Of a DNA stretch of 64,000 bases, positions 52,783 to 64,000 are shown in pieces; positions within the stretch are counted from its first letter, which is position 1; each line of letters opens with the position of its first letter. The notes under the pieces are model-generated. The model worked only from the letters and a program-made list of their open reading frames with translations. It was not told the DNA's origin and did not search any database. The stretch comes from Oceaniglobus indicus (GTDB taxonomy: Bacteria; Pseudomonadota; Alphaproteobacteria; Rhodobacterales; Rhodobacteraceae), in the NCBI RefSeq assembly GCF_002751875.1, contig NZ_NMZM01000003.1, positions 124,001-188,000 of the forward strand, written 5' to 3'. The position numbers and the translations under genes were made by a program.

Positions 52783-54246
52783 ATGACGAAGGCGATCATG
52801 ATCCAGGGGGCCGGATCGAACGTCGGCAAATCCATGATCGTCGCCGGGCTCGCCCGCGCCTGCCTGCGCCGCGGTCTGTCGGTTGCGCCGTTCAAGCCGC
52901 AGAACATGTCCAACAACGCTGCCGTCACGGTCGATGGCGGCGAAATCGGCCGCGCACAGGCGTTGCAGGCGCGCGCAGCGGGCCGCGATCCGGTCATCGA
53001 CATGAACCCCGTCCTGCTGAAGCCCGAAACGGACACCGGCGCGCAGGTCATCCTGCGCGGCCAGCGCTTTGCCACCCTGCGCGCACGCGATTACGGCAAG
53101 CGCAAGCACGAGCTGATGCCCGCCGTGCTGGACAGTTTTCATGGCCTGGCCCGATCCGCTGACCTCATCCTGATCGAGGGCGCCGGCAGCCCGGCGGAGA
53201 TAAACCTGCGGGCGGGCGACATCGCCAACATGGGGTTCGCCGAGGCGGCCGATGTTCCCGTCGTGCTGGTGGGCGACATCGATCGTGGTGGCGTCATCGC
53301 GCAATGCGTCGGCACCCATGCCGTTCTTTCCGATGGCGACCGCGACCGCATCAAGGCGTTCCTGATCAACAAGTTTCGTGGGGATATCAGCCTGTTCGAC
53401 GACGGGTTGCGCGAGATCGTCGGGCGCACCGGCTGGGCGTCCCTCGGGGTGTTGCCGTGGTTTGCCGAGGCCTGGCGCCTGCCTGCCGAAGATATCCTGG
53501 ACATCGCGTCGCGTCCCGGCGGCGGCATCCGGGTCGCCGTGCCCCGCCTGAGTCGCATCGCGAATTTCGATGATCTGGATCCGCTGTCGGCGCATCCTTC
53601 TGTTTCGGTCGAAATCGTGATGCCGGGCCACCCCCTGCCGGGCAATGCCGATCTGATCCTGATACCGGGTTCAAAATCGACAATCGCGGATCTGGCACAT
53701 TTCCGGCGACAGGGATGGGACGTGGATCTGCACGCCCATGTGCGGCGCGGTGGTCGGGTTCTCGGCATATGTGGCGGGTACCAGATGCTGGGACGCCGGA
53801 TCATCGACGACATCGGGCTCGAAGGACCGCCGGGCAGCGTTGCCGGCCTGGGCTTTCTGGACGTCACCACCCATATGGAACCCGCCAAGCGGCTGGCCCT
53901 GGGCACCGCGCATCATCGCGCCAGCGGCACGGCCGTGACCGGTTACGAGATTCACCTCGGCACCACCGAGGGCCCGGATTGCGCGCGCCCATGGCTGGAC
54001 CTGGACGGTCGTCCAGAGGGGGCGCAATCCGCCGACGGACGCATCATGGGCTGCTATCTGCACGGACTTTTCGCGGCCGATGGCTTTCGCAACGCGTTTC
54101 TGGCCGATCTGGGTGCGCCGGCAAGCGGCGTTTCCTACGACGGTCTGGTGGACGAGACGTTGGACAACCTTGCGGATCATCTGGAACGTCACATGGATAT
54201 CGACCGCCTGTTGACCCTGGCACAGCGCATTCAGTCCCGAACCTGA
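52783..54246 (+). CDS. cobQ: cobyric acid synthase CobQ
   Basis: A 487-residue ATP- and glutamine-dependent amidase that amidates four side chains of adenosylcobyrinate a,c-diamide. N-terminal MobB/DTBS-like domain: [20 protein letters not shown] (P-loop variant), [38 protein letters not shown]-terminal class I glutaminase domain: [11 protein letters not shown] (catalytic Cys) with GCYLHGLF His downstream. Alone here, 38 kb from cobC/cobD. Confidence 0.94.
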   Translation: MTKAIMIQGAGSNVGKSMIVAGLARACLRRGLSVAPFKPQNMSNNAAVTVDGGEIGRAQALQARAAGRDPVIDMNPVLLKPETDTGAQVILRGQRFATLRARDYGKRKHELMPAVLDSFHGLARSADLILIEGAGSPAEINLRAGDIANMGFAEAADVPVVLVGDIDRGGVIAQCVGTHAVLSDGDRDRIKAFLINKFRGDISLFDDGLREIVGRTGWASLGVLPWFAEAWRLPAEDILDIASRPGGGIRVAVPRLSRIANFDDLDPLSAHPSVSVEIVMPGHPLPGNADLILIPGSKSTIADLAHFRRQGWDVDLHAHVRRGGRVLGICGGYQMLGRRIIDDIGLEGPPGSVAGLGFLDVTTHMEPAKRLALGTAHHRASGTAVTGYEIHLGTTEGPDCARPWLDLDGRPEGAQSADGRIMGCYLHGLFAADGFRNAFLADLGAPASGVSYDGLVDETLDNLADHLERHMDIDRLLTLAQRIQSRT

Positions 54247-54250
54247 CGGC

Positions 54251-55252
54251 CTATTCGAAATCGCGAATCGAGATGGCGCGCATGATCTCGCGGCGGACCA
54301 GTTTTCGCACGTTTCGGGTGATGCGTTCGCCCAGAGCACCCTGAAGTTCCTGACGCACGATCTCGGATACCATCTCGCGCAGCGCTTCTTCGTCGATCAG
54401 CGTATCTTCATCGTCCAGCGACAGGTCGTTCCCGCCTGCGTGCGCCAGATCGTCGGCCATGCCCGACGCATTGAACGGATGCGCGCGGTGATGTTCCGCG
54501 TCCAGCACCTCGGCAAACGTCCGTTCGGCGCTGTCATCCTGCGGTTGACCGGCATCATGGCCGCTTTCGGGGTGCGAAACCCCGGCATCGTCATCGCTGG
54601 CCTGCGCGGCTTCGTTCGCATCGGCGGCACGATCCGCGGCAAACGCATCCGCGCCCTGTGCGGCCTCTAGGTGGGCCATCAATGTCTCATCGCTCAGCGA
54701 TGCTGAAATCTCGGACCAGGTGGGCGCATCCTCGGCCGCGCCTTCAGGCTCGTCCGTCTCGTCGGCCCGTTCGCCAGACAGGTTTGGCGCCTCGGCCGTG
54801 CGCATATCATCCTGCAACACGAATGCACCGACATCGACGATACCGTCACTCGACAGGGGAAGAACCGCCGTTTCGGACGGCCGCGCGGTCCTGTGTGGGA
54901 TCGACGACGGCCGGTGTTGCGACGTGTCCTCGCTGCCGTCGGGTTCGAACTCGGTCGATTGGGCATTCACCGCCGCCTCAAGCTCGGCAATGCGCTGCTT
55001 GAGGGTGTCGGTATCCGTGCGCGGTGGCATCCGCCTCGGATCGCCCGGTTTCACGCGCAGATCCGACGTCAGCACCAGCTTTTCGCCACGGGGCGGTCGC
55101 GGGGCTTGGGGCGTCGCCCGGTCCGGCGCGCTGAAGGTCTGGGCGGATTTCGCATCGTTTCTTGGGGGCGTACGGCTGGCGTCGACGGAAACAAGACGCC
55201 GGATGGAGGACAGCACGTCCTCGATTTCGACATTCGTCACTGAATCGGACAT
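54251..55252 (-). CDS. PopZ-like (DUF2497-type) acidic scaffold protein
   Basis: A 333-residue protein with PopZ architecture: an N-terminal helix (EIEDVLSSIRRLVS, residues ~10-23), a long acidic, Pro/Ala/Asp-rich disordered linker, and a C-terminal helical region (EEALREMVSEIVRQELQGAL, then RKLVRREIMRAI). PopZ of Caulobacter reads EEILASIRRII at the start and ends with a similar basic helix. It would self-assemble at a pole and hold the centromere or other factors. Sequence support is by layout and short segments, so the assignment is tentative. GAGAGG upstream of ATG 55252. Confidence 0.6.
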   Translation of the reverse strand: MSDSVTNVEIEDVLSSIRRLVSVDASRTPPRNDAKSAQTFSAPDRATPQAPRPPRGEKLVLTSDLRVKPGDPRRMPPRTDTDTLKQRIAELEAAVNAQSTEFEPDGSEDTSQHRPSSIPHRTARPSETAVLPLSSDGIVDVGAFVLQDDMRTAEAPNLSGERADETDEPEGAAEDAPTWSEISASLSDETLMAHLEAAQGADAFAADRAADANEAAQASDDDAGVSHPESGHDAGQPQDDSAERTFAEVLDAEHHRAHPFNASGMADDLAHAGGNDLSLDDEDTLIDEEALREMVSEIVRQELQGALGERITRNVRKLVRREIMRAISIRDFE

Positions 55253-55356
55253 CGATCTGCCTCTCGCTGCTCGATCACAACCTACGCCCTCGTTGCCACG
55301 CACACAACTGTTAGAGCACATAAGAGGTTTAGGAACGGTATATGGTTGGCCTTGCC

Positions 55357-56733
55357 TTACTGCTTGCCGAGGCCGCGCAAGATCCGGTCCAGCTTCTTGC
55401 CTTGCGGGCTGACCTTGTGGGTCGGCGCCGTGCGGACGGCATTGTAATAGGCCGCAGGATCATAAGTCACGATGCCCAGCCCCAGATGTTCGACCGTCAG
55501 CAGACCCATCGTGGCCAGCAGGCTGTAGATCGCGGTATACCGGTCGGTATCGGCGGAAATCCGCGTAGTGCGCGCATCCAGCAGCTCCTGTTCGGCGTCC
55601 AGCACGTCAAGCGTGGTGCGCGCGCCCAGTGTCGCTTCCTCCTGCACGCCGCGGAAGGCCACGGTTGCGGCACGGACCTGTTCGTCGCTGGCCGACAGGC
55701 TGGCGCGTGAAACGGCGATCAGCGCCCATGCATTCCCCACCGCCTCTTCGACCTGGTGTTGGGTCAGGTGCAGTGTCGCGCGGCTGCGGTCGCGCCGGGC
55801 CTGGGCCTGACGATAGGCCGAGCTGAGCGCGCCACCCTGATAGATCGGACCGCTGAGCGTCACCCCCAGCGAGCGCGAGTCGTTCAGCCCCTGGTCAAGG
55901 CCGATGCTGGCGCGGGCCCGCACGGTGGGGCGCATCGCTGCCTCGGCGCGGGCGATGCCGATATCCGCCACGGTGACCAGGCGCATGGCCTGTCGGATGT
56001 CGGGGTGGGTGCGCCGCGCCACGGCGATCGCCGCCTCAAGCGATTTCGCGGTTTGCGGCGGGGTTGGCGGCGGTGCCAGGTTCTCGGGGTACGAGCCGAC
56101 GACGCGGCGATAGAATTCACGCGACTGCGCCAGGTTGCCCCGCGCCGCCGCAAGGCCCGATTGCGCGCCAGCCAGGCGCGATTCGGCGATGGCGACATCG
56201 GTGCGTGTGACCTCGCCCACTTCGAAACGGTCCCGGGCGGCCTTGAGCTCGCGGTCGATCAGGCGGTTGTTGCTTTGGCGCAGGTTCACGAATGCCGCGT
56301 CGCGGCGCACGGCCATATAGGCCTGGACCGTGTTCAGCAACACCGTCTGTTCGGCGGCGATCAGGGCCTCGCGGGTGGCAAGCACGGTTTCCTTGGCGGC
56401 ATCGATCCCAAGCCGGGTCGCGCCGAAATCGAACAGCAGCAATTCGGCCGACAATTCCAGTGACGCGGTCAGTTCATCGACGGATTGCTGCGGATAGCGC
56501 GACGAGATTCCCGCCGCGTAGTTGATCACCGGCCGCAAAAGCGCCACGGCCTGGGCCACGTCTTCGTCGGCCGCACGCAACGTGGCGCGGTTCTGTTCCA
56601 GCAGGCCGTTGTGCTTGTAGGCCGCGATGAAGGCATCGGTCAGGCTTTCGGCACGAAGCTGTGCCGCACCGACAACAAGCGTCGCCATCAATGCCACGCG
56701 CCCCAGGGTTTTTGCCACGGTAAACGATTTCAT
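55357..56733 (-). CDS. tolC: TolC-family outer membrane channel
   Basis: A 458-residue outer-membrane efflux protein: signal region KTLGRVALMATLVVGAAQLRAESL, two OEP repeats (first with SRYPQQSVDELTASLELSAELLLFDFG, second with ARASIGLDQGLNDSRSLGVTLSGPIYQGG), long helical coiled-coils between. The TLTDAF-like start (ESLTDAFIAAYKHN) is typical of alphaproteobacterial TolC. Trimeric channel for type I secretion and RND efflux. Ribosome site AGGGAG. 37 nt after the Pcm-like gene. Confidence 0.93.
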   Translation of the reverse strand: MKSFTVAKTLGRVALMATLVVGAAQLRAESLTDAFIAAYKHNGLLEQNRATLRAADEDVAQAVALLRPVINYAAGISSRYPQQSVDELTASLELSAELLLFDFGATRLGIDAAKETVLATREALIAAEQTVLLNTVQAYMAVRRDAAFVNLRQSNNRLIDRELKAARDRFEVGEVTRTDVAIAESRLAGAQSGLAAARGNLAQSREFYRRVVGSYPENLAPPPTPPQTAKSLEAAIAVARRTHPDIRQAMRLVTVADIGIARAEAAMRPTVRARASIGLDQGLNDSRSLGVTLSGPIYQGGALSSAYRQAQARRDRSRATLHLTQHQVEEAVGNAWALIAVSRASLSASDEQVRAATVAFRGVQEEATLGARTTLDVLDAEQELLDARTTRISADTDRYTAIYSLLATMGLLTVEHLGLGIVTYDPAAYYNAVRTAPTHKVSPQGKKLDRILRGLGKQ

Positions 56734-56770
56734 AGCGGTCTCCCTGCCGACGACTGACGTGATCGGACGT

Positions 56771-57424
56771 TCAAAATACGAATGCGGGCTGGCGCCGGAA
56801 TCCCGGCAGCACAGGCGCGCTTGCGTTGAAGGCATCGCGCCAGTTCAGCCCGGTGTCATAGCGATACCCGACCCGCGCCACGCCCAGCGCACCGTCCATG
56901 AACAGGCACGCGATTCGACCGCCGATGTTCAACTGGTCCAGCAGGGCATCGGGCACCTCGTGCACGCCGCCCTGAACGATGATGACGTCGTAGGGGCCAT
57001 GCTGGGGCGCGCCCCCGACAAGGGCCCCTTCCACCACGGCGACGTTATCGGCGTTCTGCTGGCTGAGGTTAGCGATCGCCTCGGCCACCAGGGCGTCGTC
57101 TTCCTCGACGGCGACGACGGCTTCGGCCAACCGCGCCAGGATCGCCGCGGAATAGCCGTGCGCACATCCCACATCCAGCACCAGTTCATCGGGCTGCACG
57201 TTCAACGCATCCAGCATCTTGGCCAGGGTGCGCGGGTCCAGGATCACGCGGTTGTCGCCCAGATCGATGTTCTCGCCGACATAGGCCGCCTCGCGGCGGG
57301 CAGAGGGAACGAAATTCTCGCGGGGGACCGTCAGCATCGCTTCGATGATCGGAAATTTGGTCACATCGGCCGGGCGGATCTGGGTGTCCACCATCATCGT
57401 GCGGCGCGCGGCGAAGTCGGTCAT
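56771..57424 (-). CDS. protein-L-isoaspartate methyltransferase-like protein
   Basis: A 217-residue Pcm-family protein with SAM motif [20 protein letters not shown] (residues ~82-100), VAVEEDD, and [10 protein letters not shown]. The family PGDR/K region is atypical. This gene sits directly upstream of tolC in many alphaproteobacteria; whether it repairs isoaspartate or methylates another target is unknown. Confidence 0.87.
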   Translation of the reverse strand: MTDFAARRTMMVDTQIRPADVTKFPIIEAMLTVPRENFVPSARREAAYVGENIDLGDNRVILDPRTLAKMLDALNVQPDELVLDVGCAHGYSAAILARLAEAVVAVEEDDALVAEAIANLSQQNADNVAVVEGALVGGAPQHGPYDVIIVQGGVHEVPDALLDQLNIGGRIACLFMDGALGVARVGYRYDTGLNWRDAFNASAPVLPGFRRQPAFVF

Positions 57425-57627
57425 GGACTAAACTCTTCGGTTCATTGGCGTTCCATCTGCTTTGACATAAAGCGTCAGACTGGGCAACCGTGTCAATCGC
57501 CACAGTGGGGCAGTGTGGCGCCATCCCCGCCCTTGCCGATCCGGCGAAAAATGGCCATGTCGGGGGACAGGTGCAACCACCCACAGTGAGAGAGGCGCAC
57601 CGGACCCGATGATCAAAAGGCCGCGCG

Positions 57628-58680
57628 ATGGACGATCTGATACTCGAAGGCAAACGGATCGGCCCGGAGGCGAAACCGCTTCTGATTGCCGAAGTCAGCG
57701 CCAATCACGACCGCGATCTGGACCAGGCGCTTTCGCTCGTGGACATCGCCGCCGACGCGGGCTGGGATTGTCTCAAGCTTCAGACCTATACCGCCGACAG
57801 CCTGACGCTGGCCTCGGATCACCCCTCGATGCGGATCGACAAGGTCTGGGGCCGTGCGACATTGCACGACCTCTACGCCAGCGCCGGGATGCCGATGGAG
57901 TTTCACGCGCCGCTGTTCGCCCGCGCCCGCGAACGCGGCCTGCTGCCGTTCACCTCGATCTATGATCCGCGGGATCTGGACTTCATCGAAGGTCTCGGCT
58001 GCGCCGTCTACAAGATCGCCAGCTTCGAGATGACCTTCGACGATCTGCTGCGCGCCGTCGGCGGCACCGGCAAGCCGGTGATCCTGTCCACCGGCATGGC
58101 GACGATGGACGAGGTCGCCCATGCGCTGGACGTGCTGGACACCGCCGGTTCCGGCCCCGTCGTCCTGCTGCATTGCTGTTCCAGCTATCCGGCGCCGCCC
58201 GAACAGATCAACCTGCGTGCCATGACGGCGATGGGCGATGCCTTCGGGCGCATGGTCGGATTTTCCGACCACACCATCGGGTCCCGCGCGCCGCTGGCCG
58301 CCGCCGCCATGGGGGCGGTCGCCATCGAAAAACATTATACCAACGATCCCACACGCGAAGGCCCCGACCACCGGTTCTCGGCCACGCCCGCCATCATGGC
58401 CGAGATCGCCACCGGCGTGTCCGAGATCCACACCCTGCGCGGCAGCGGCCTGAAACGCACGACCGATGCCGAACAGGTCTCCAAGGCTTCGGGGCGCCGC
58501 TCGGCCTTCGCCCTGCGCGACCTGCCGGCCGGCCACACCCTGACTGTGGGCGATTACCGCTTCGTGCGCCCCGGCGCAGGCTGGCCCGCGAACCGCCCCG
58601 AACGCCTGATCGAGGCACGGCTGTCGCGTGCGGTGCGTCAGGGCACCCCCATCACCGGCGATGATCTTGAGCCGCGCTAG
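57628..58680 (+). CDS. pseI: pseudaminic acid synthase PseI (NeuB family)
   Basis: A 350-residue PEP-dependent synthase: NeuB barrel (LIAEVSANHDRDLDQALSLVDIAADAGWDCLKLQTYT in parts; PFTSIYDPRDLDF; YKIASFEMTFDDLL; LLHCCSSYP; FSDHTIGS; AIEKHYT) and C-terminal SAF/antifreeze-like domain (residues ~290-350). The PMEFHAPLFARARERG segment matches PseI rather than NeuB or LegI. Condenses 6-deoxy-AltdiNAc with PEP to pseudaminate. Opens the plus-strand half of the cluster; overlaps the next gene by 20 nt. Confidence 0.9.
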   Translation: MDDLILEGKRIGPEAKPLLIAEVSANHDRDLDQALSLVDIAADAGWDCLKLQTYTADSLTLASDHPSMRIDKVWGRATLHDLYASAGMPMEFHAPLFARARERGLLPFTSIYDPRDLDFIEGLGCAVYKIASFEMTFDDLLRAVGGTGKPVILSTGMATMDEVAHALDVLDTAGSGPVVLLHCCSSYPAPPEQINLRAMTAMGDAFGRMVGFSDHTIGSRAPLAAAAMGAVAIEKHYTNDPTREGPDHRFSATPAIMAEIATGVSEIHTLRGSGLKRTTDAEQVSKASGRRSAFALRDLPAGHTLTVGDYRFVRPGAGWPANRPERLIEARLSRAVRQGTPITGDDLEPR

Positions 58681-59995
58681 ACACAGCCTGCGGTTTCGCG
58701 CTGTCTATGGGCTGTGGCAGATCGCCGTGCATCTTCTGCTGCCCCTCGCCGTGCTGCACCTGCTCTGGCGCAGCCGACGCGAACCGGCCTATCGCCGCGG
58801 GTTCGCGCACCGGCTCGGCCTCTGGCCACGGATCCCGGCCGGTTCGATCTGGGTTTTCGCCGCCTCGGCCGGTGAAACCCGTGCCGCCGGGCCGGTGATC
58901 GAACGCCTGCTGGACATGGGCCATCACATCGCGCTGGCCCATTCCACCCCGGCGGGCCTGGAAACGGCACACCGGATGTTCGGCGACGATCCGCGTGTCG
59001 TGTCACACTACGCCCCGCTCGATCTGTTCTGGGCCGTGCGGCAGTTCCTGTCGCGCGTGCGCCCCGCGCTGCTGATCGTCGTCGAGATCGAGCTTTGGCC
59101 CGCCATGCTGATCGAAACCGCCCGGGCCGGGGTGCCGCTCGCCCATATCAACGGCAACCTGGTGTCACGCTCGATCGCGCGCGACCGGGCGCGGACCGGC
59201 GGCGCGCGGCTGGCACTCTATCGCCTGTTCGATGTGATCTGCACCAAGACCGACGATTTTGCCGCCCGCTTCCGCGACATCGGCGTGGCGCCCGACCGCG
59301 TTCGCGTCGTGGGCGAGTTGAAGTTCGACCAACCGGTCAGCGCCGAGCAGACCCGCGCCGCCACCGGTCTGCGCGAAACATGGGGCGCGGGGCGTCAAGT
59401 CGTGACCATCACCAGCTCGGTCCAGGGGGAAGAGCCGGACTTCGCCGCCCTGATCGCGGATCTGCATCGCCTCGCCCCCGCACCGCGCATCGTCTGGGTG
59501 CCGCGCAGTCCCGGCCGCTTCGATGCCGTGGCAGAGATCTGCCGCACCTCCGGCTGGAACCGCGCCCGGCGCTCGGCCGCCCTCGACCGCGACCTTGCGG
59601 GCCCCCTGCCCCACGACTGCGACATCCTGATCGGCGACTCCCTTGGCGAGATGGACTTCTATATCGCCCTGGCCGACCTCGTGATCGTCGGCGGATCGCT
59701 GGTCGATCACGGCGGCCACAACATCATGGAGCCGCTGGCCCAGGGCAAACCGGTGCTCATGGGGCCCAGCATCTTCGGCATCCGCTTCGCCGCCGATGCC
59801 GCAACAAGGGCGGGCGCATTCCAGAGCCTGGCCAACGCCGCGGCCCTGCGCAACCGCGCCGCGGCTCTGCTGTCGGGCGATCCCGATCTGGCCCGCATGA
59901 CCAGCGCCGCCCGCGCCTTCACCACCCACCACACCGGCGCGGCCGATCTGACCGTTGCCGCGTTGCGTCCCTATCTGCCGCGCCCAACACCATGA
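58661..59995 (+). CDS. WaaA/KDO-transferase-like glycosyltransferase of the Pse cluster
   Basis: A 444-residue protein with N-terminal anchor (LWQIAVHLLLPLAVLHLLW) and a KdtA-type GT-B domain: FAASAGETRAAG holds the catalytic Glu of WaaA (SxGE), then VVEIELWPAMLIETARAGVPLAHINGNL and the C-terminal SLGEMDFYIALADLVIVGGSLVDHGGHNIMEPLAQGKPVLMGP donor site. True WaaA adds KDO from CMP-KDO to lipid A. Lying inside a CMP-pseudaminate cluster, this paralogue may use CMP-Pse instead; KDO transfer cannot be ruled out. ATG 58661 chosen; TTG 58667 possible. Confidence 0.85.
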   Translation: MILSRARHSLRFRAVYGLWQIAVHLLLPLAVLHLLWRSRREPAYRRGFAHRLGLWPRIPAGSIWVFAASAGETRAAGPVIERLLDMGHHIALAHSTPAGLETAHRMFGDDPRVVSHYAPLDLFWAVRQFLSRVRPALLIVVEIELWPAMLIETARAGVPLAHINGNLVSRSIARDRARTGGARLALYRLFDVICTKTDDFAARFRDIGVAPDRVRVVGELKFDQPVSAEQTRAATGLRETWGAGRQVVTITSSVQGEEPDFAALIADLHRLAPAPRIVWVPRSPGRFDAVAEICRTSGWNRARRSAALDRDLAGPLPHDCDILIGDSLGEMDFYIALADLVIVGGSLVDHGGHNIMEPLAQGKPVLMGPSIFGIRFAADAATRAGAFQSLANAAALRNRAAALLSGDPDLARMTSAARAFTTHHTGAADLTVAALRPYLPRPTP

Positions 59996-60038
59996 CACGC
60001 ACCGTGCCCCCGCGGGCCTCCGTCCGAAAGCCAACGCC

Positions 60039-60608
60039 ATGACATCCCTTCTCGCGCGCGCCGGCAAGCTCGACCTGTGCCCCCTCGCAGATGCGCCCGA
60101 AGACCAGGCGCACGCACTGCGCGACATCCGCAACGAAGACGGCGTGCGCGCCAACATGTATTCCCATGCGCCGATCGGGGCCGACGAACACGCGCGCTGG
60201 CTGGACGGCGTGCGCGGCGACGCCTCCCGCCGCCTGTTCCTGGTGCGCCGCGACACCACCCTGATCGGCGCGCTGGCCTATAGCGCCATCGACCCCGTCC
60301 ATCGCCGCGCCGACTGGGCGTTCTACCTGACGGCGGCCGTGCGCGGCCAGGGATTGGGCCGCGCCCTGGAATTGCGCGCGCTCGATCATGCCTTCGGTCC
60401 GCTGGCCCTGAACAAGCTGAACTGCGAGGTGATCGCCTGGAACACGCCGGTCATCGCCCTGCACCGCACCTTCGGTTTCGCCGCCGAAGGCATCCGCCGC
60501 GCCCATGTCCTGCGCGACGGGGTCTTTCACGACGTCCACCTTCTGGGCATAACCGCAGAGGAATGGCACACCACCCGCCCCACATTGCTGAAGGACACCG
60601 CACCATGA
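60039..60608 (+). CDS. pseH: pseudaminic acid pathway N-acetyltransferase PseH
   Basis: A 189-residue GNAT acetyltransferase: DLCPLADAPEDQAHALRDIRNEDGVRANMYSHAPI, WAFYLTAAVRGQGLGRALELRAL (acetyl-CoA loop RGQGLGRA) and NKLNCEVIAWNTPVIALHRTFGFAAEGIRRAHVLRDG. This tail (LN...N...A...Y/FGF..EG..R) is that of PseH-type enzymes acetylating UDP-4-amino-4,6-dideoxy-AltNAc. Start MTSLLARAG. Overlaps the following 64-residue gene as ATGA. Confidence 0.85.
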   Translation: MTSLLARAGKLDLCPLADAPEDQAHALRDIRNEDGVRANMYSHAPIGADEHARWLDGVRGDASRRLFLVRRDTTLIGALAYSAIDPVHRRADWAFYLTAAVRGQGLGRALELRALDHAFGPLALNKLNCEVIAWNTPVIALHRTFGFAAEGIRRAHVLRDGVFHDVHLLGITAEEWHTTRPTLLKDTAP

Positions 60609-60799
60609 CCGACTATGACGCCATCATCGACCAGATCGAAGCCGTGCGCACCAAGAACAACAAGAACTGGATGGACATCCTGCGCCTCGCGTTCCGCCAT
60701 TCGCCGGACGAAGCGGCCGGCATCCTGGCCGAGATCTACAAGGAAGACCAGGCGATCAGCGACCTCGCGCGCCAACTGACCGAACCCCGGAAAACCTGA
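60605..60799 (+). CDS. 64-residue conserved small protein of the Pse cluster
   Basis: MTDYDAIIDQIEAVRTKNNK start, then WMDILRLAFRHSPDEAAGILAEIYKEDQAISDLARQL: soluble, helical and acidic, no known domain. Starts in ATGA overlap with pseH, so translated with it. The same type of small protein is expected in relatives of this cluster, but I cannot assign a role. Confidence 0.72.
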   Translation: MTDYDAIIDQIEAVRTKNNKNWMDILRLAFRHSPDEAAGILAEIYKEDQAISDLARQLTEPRKT

Positions 60800-60811
60800 C
60801 ACGCCGCGCGC

Positions 60812-60866
60812 TTTTTCTTGCCGGAAATACTCGCGCCGCAGGCACCGCGACGCCGAAGGCGGCGCA
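60812..60866 (+). repeat. dispersed AAATACTC intergenic element, copy B
   Basis: TTTTTCTTGCCGGAAATACT, then CGCGCCGCAGGC and a small GC hairpin (CGCC-GAA-GGCG). Located between convergent stops at 60799 and 60907, as with the copies at 9812 and 16803. Confidence 0.65.
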
Positions 60867-60906
60867 AACAATCGCGTGCGCCGCAGGCGCTCCGTTCGGC
60901 AAACGC

Positions 60907-61586
60907 TCAGTCGGCGGCGGTCAGCGCTGCGAACATCAGCTCGGCATGGCGCCAGTCGTCTTCGGTGTCGATGTCCTGCACCCGCCAGGCGGGCAGGTGG
61001 ATCGGTGCCGTATCCGGCCCGAACGGCGGCACCCGCGCGCGCCAGGCGTCGCTGCGCCCCCAATAGAACTGGCCGGCGTCGTGAAAGGCCGGTTCCAGAT
61101 CCTGCGAGCGGACGGCATATTGCGCCGGATCGAACATCGCCAACCGGCCATTCTCGATCCGCACCGCCCGCTGAATCGGAAAGGAAAACGCCGTCACCGG
61201 CACGGCAAAAAGCGCATCGCCCAGCAATCCGGCACCCGCGCACAGGTCGTCGGCCCGCACGAAGGGCGCGGTGGCATAAAGACAGCACAGCGCATCGGGC
61301 AACGCCCCCTGCCCCTCCAGCCAGTCGAGGGCATGCACGATGACATCGAGCGTTGTGGCGTGATCGTCCGACAGCTTCGCGGGCCGGCGAAACGGCACCT
61401 CGGCACCTTCTGCCTGTGCCACGTCGGCGATGGCGTCGTCGTCGGTCGACACGATGATCCGCTCGAAACACCCTGCCGCCCGTGCCGCTGCGATGGACCA
61501 GGCGATCATCGGGCGGCCGGCGAAATCGCGGATGTTCTTGCCGGGGATCCGTTTGGATCCGCCCCGTGCGGGGATCAGGCAAACAC

Positions 61587-61590
<4 letters not shown>
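60907..61590 (-). CDS. pseF: CMP-pseudaminic acid synthetase PseF
   Basis: A 227-residue cytidylyltransferase: N-terminal LIPARGGSKRIPGKNIRDFAGRPMIAWSI with the CMP-sugar synthetase nucleotide loop, then VSTDDDAIADVA, and VQDIDTEDDWRHAELM near the end. Activates Pse (or a relative) with CTP. Start is GTG 61590, overlapping the pseC stop (GTGA). Confidence 0.88.

Positions 61591-64000
<2,410 letters not shown>

Overview
The window is a 64-kb stretch of a GC-rich chromosome with densely packed genes, many joined by 4-nt ATGA overlaps. Gene content and order point to an alphaproteobacterium of the Rhodobacteraceae (Roseobacter/Rhodobacter group): an ~1150-residue SMC, a short TolC downstream of a Pcm-like protein, a PraR/PhrR-type XRE regulator beside hisN, the glpSTPQUV-type glycerol ABC importer, a DUF6280-like protein beside efp, and an aerobic-type cobalamin pathway (CobC, CobD, CobQ). 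I saw no rRNA, tRNA, transposase, integrase, CRISPR array or prophage. This looks like ordinary chromosome with accessory catabolic and surface-sugar modules.

Left end (1-11.3 kb): a catabolic cluster. A HutC-type GntR regulator is co-transcribed with aconitase-family LeuC/LeuD-like subunits (minus strand). It diverges from a six-gene plus-strand operon: SnoaL-like protein, HyuB, HyuA, isochorismatase-like hydrolase, ICL/PEP-mutase-family lyase and flavoprotein dehydrogenase. A clean 18-bp HutC-type palindrome lies between the two arms, and an amidase-signature enzyme follows. The enzymes fit a route that opens a cyclic imide, hydantoin or lactam, then desaturates, hydrates and cleaves the resulting dicarboxylate. 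The isochorismatase-like member has lost its catalytic cysteine. This is the best candidate for an undescribed pathway.

11.4-24.5 kb holds glycerate kinase, a degenerate response-regulator receiver, a DUF1636-cobC-cobD cobalamin operon, a lytic transglycosylase, smc, a quinone oxidoreductase, an XRE regulator, hisN, and moaE/moaD/pgsA. 24.7-37 kb holds uvrC, a pteridine-reductase-like SDR, a Na+/Ca2+ exchanger, a 54-residue membrane zinc-ribbon microprotein, an S49 peptidase, an ABC-2 exporter pair, an AI-2E-family membrane protein, and an Mla/MCE lipid-transport operon (mlaE with STAS, mlaF, long mlaD, lipoprotein).

37.3-46.3 kb is the glycerol operon glpD-S-T-P-Q-(SH3-like secreted protein)-U-V, with divergent glpR and a strong terminator. 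46.4-57.4 kb is mixed housekeeping: a class V aminotransferase, an MsbA-like exporter, a glycosyltransferase, ygfZ, efp, a DUF6280-like gene, cobQ, a PopZ-like polar-scaffold candidate, tolC and a Pcm-like gene.

Right end (57.6-63.7 kb): a convergent pseudaminic-acid cluster. The plus strand carries pseI, a WaaA/KDO-transferase-like gene overlapping pseI, pseH and a 64-residue protein. The minus strand carries pseB, pseC and pseF. PseG is not in the window. The window ends inside a threonine-dehydratase-like gene. Three copies of a dispersed AAATACTC-plus-hairpin element sit at three separate convergent gene ends.
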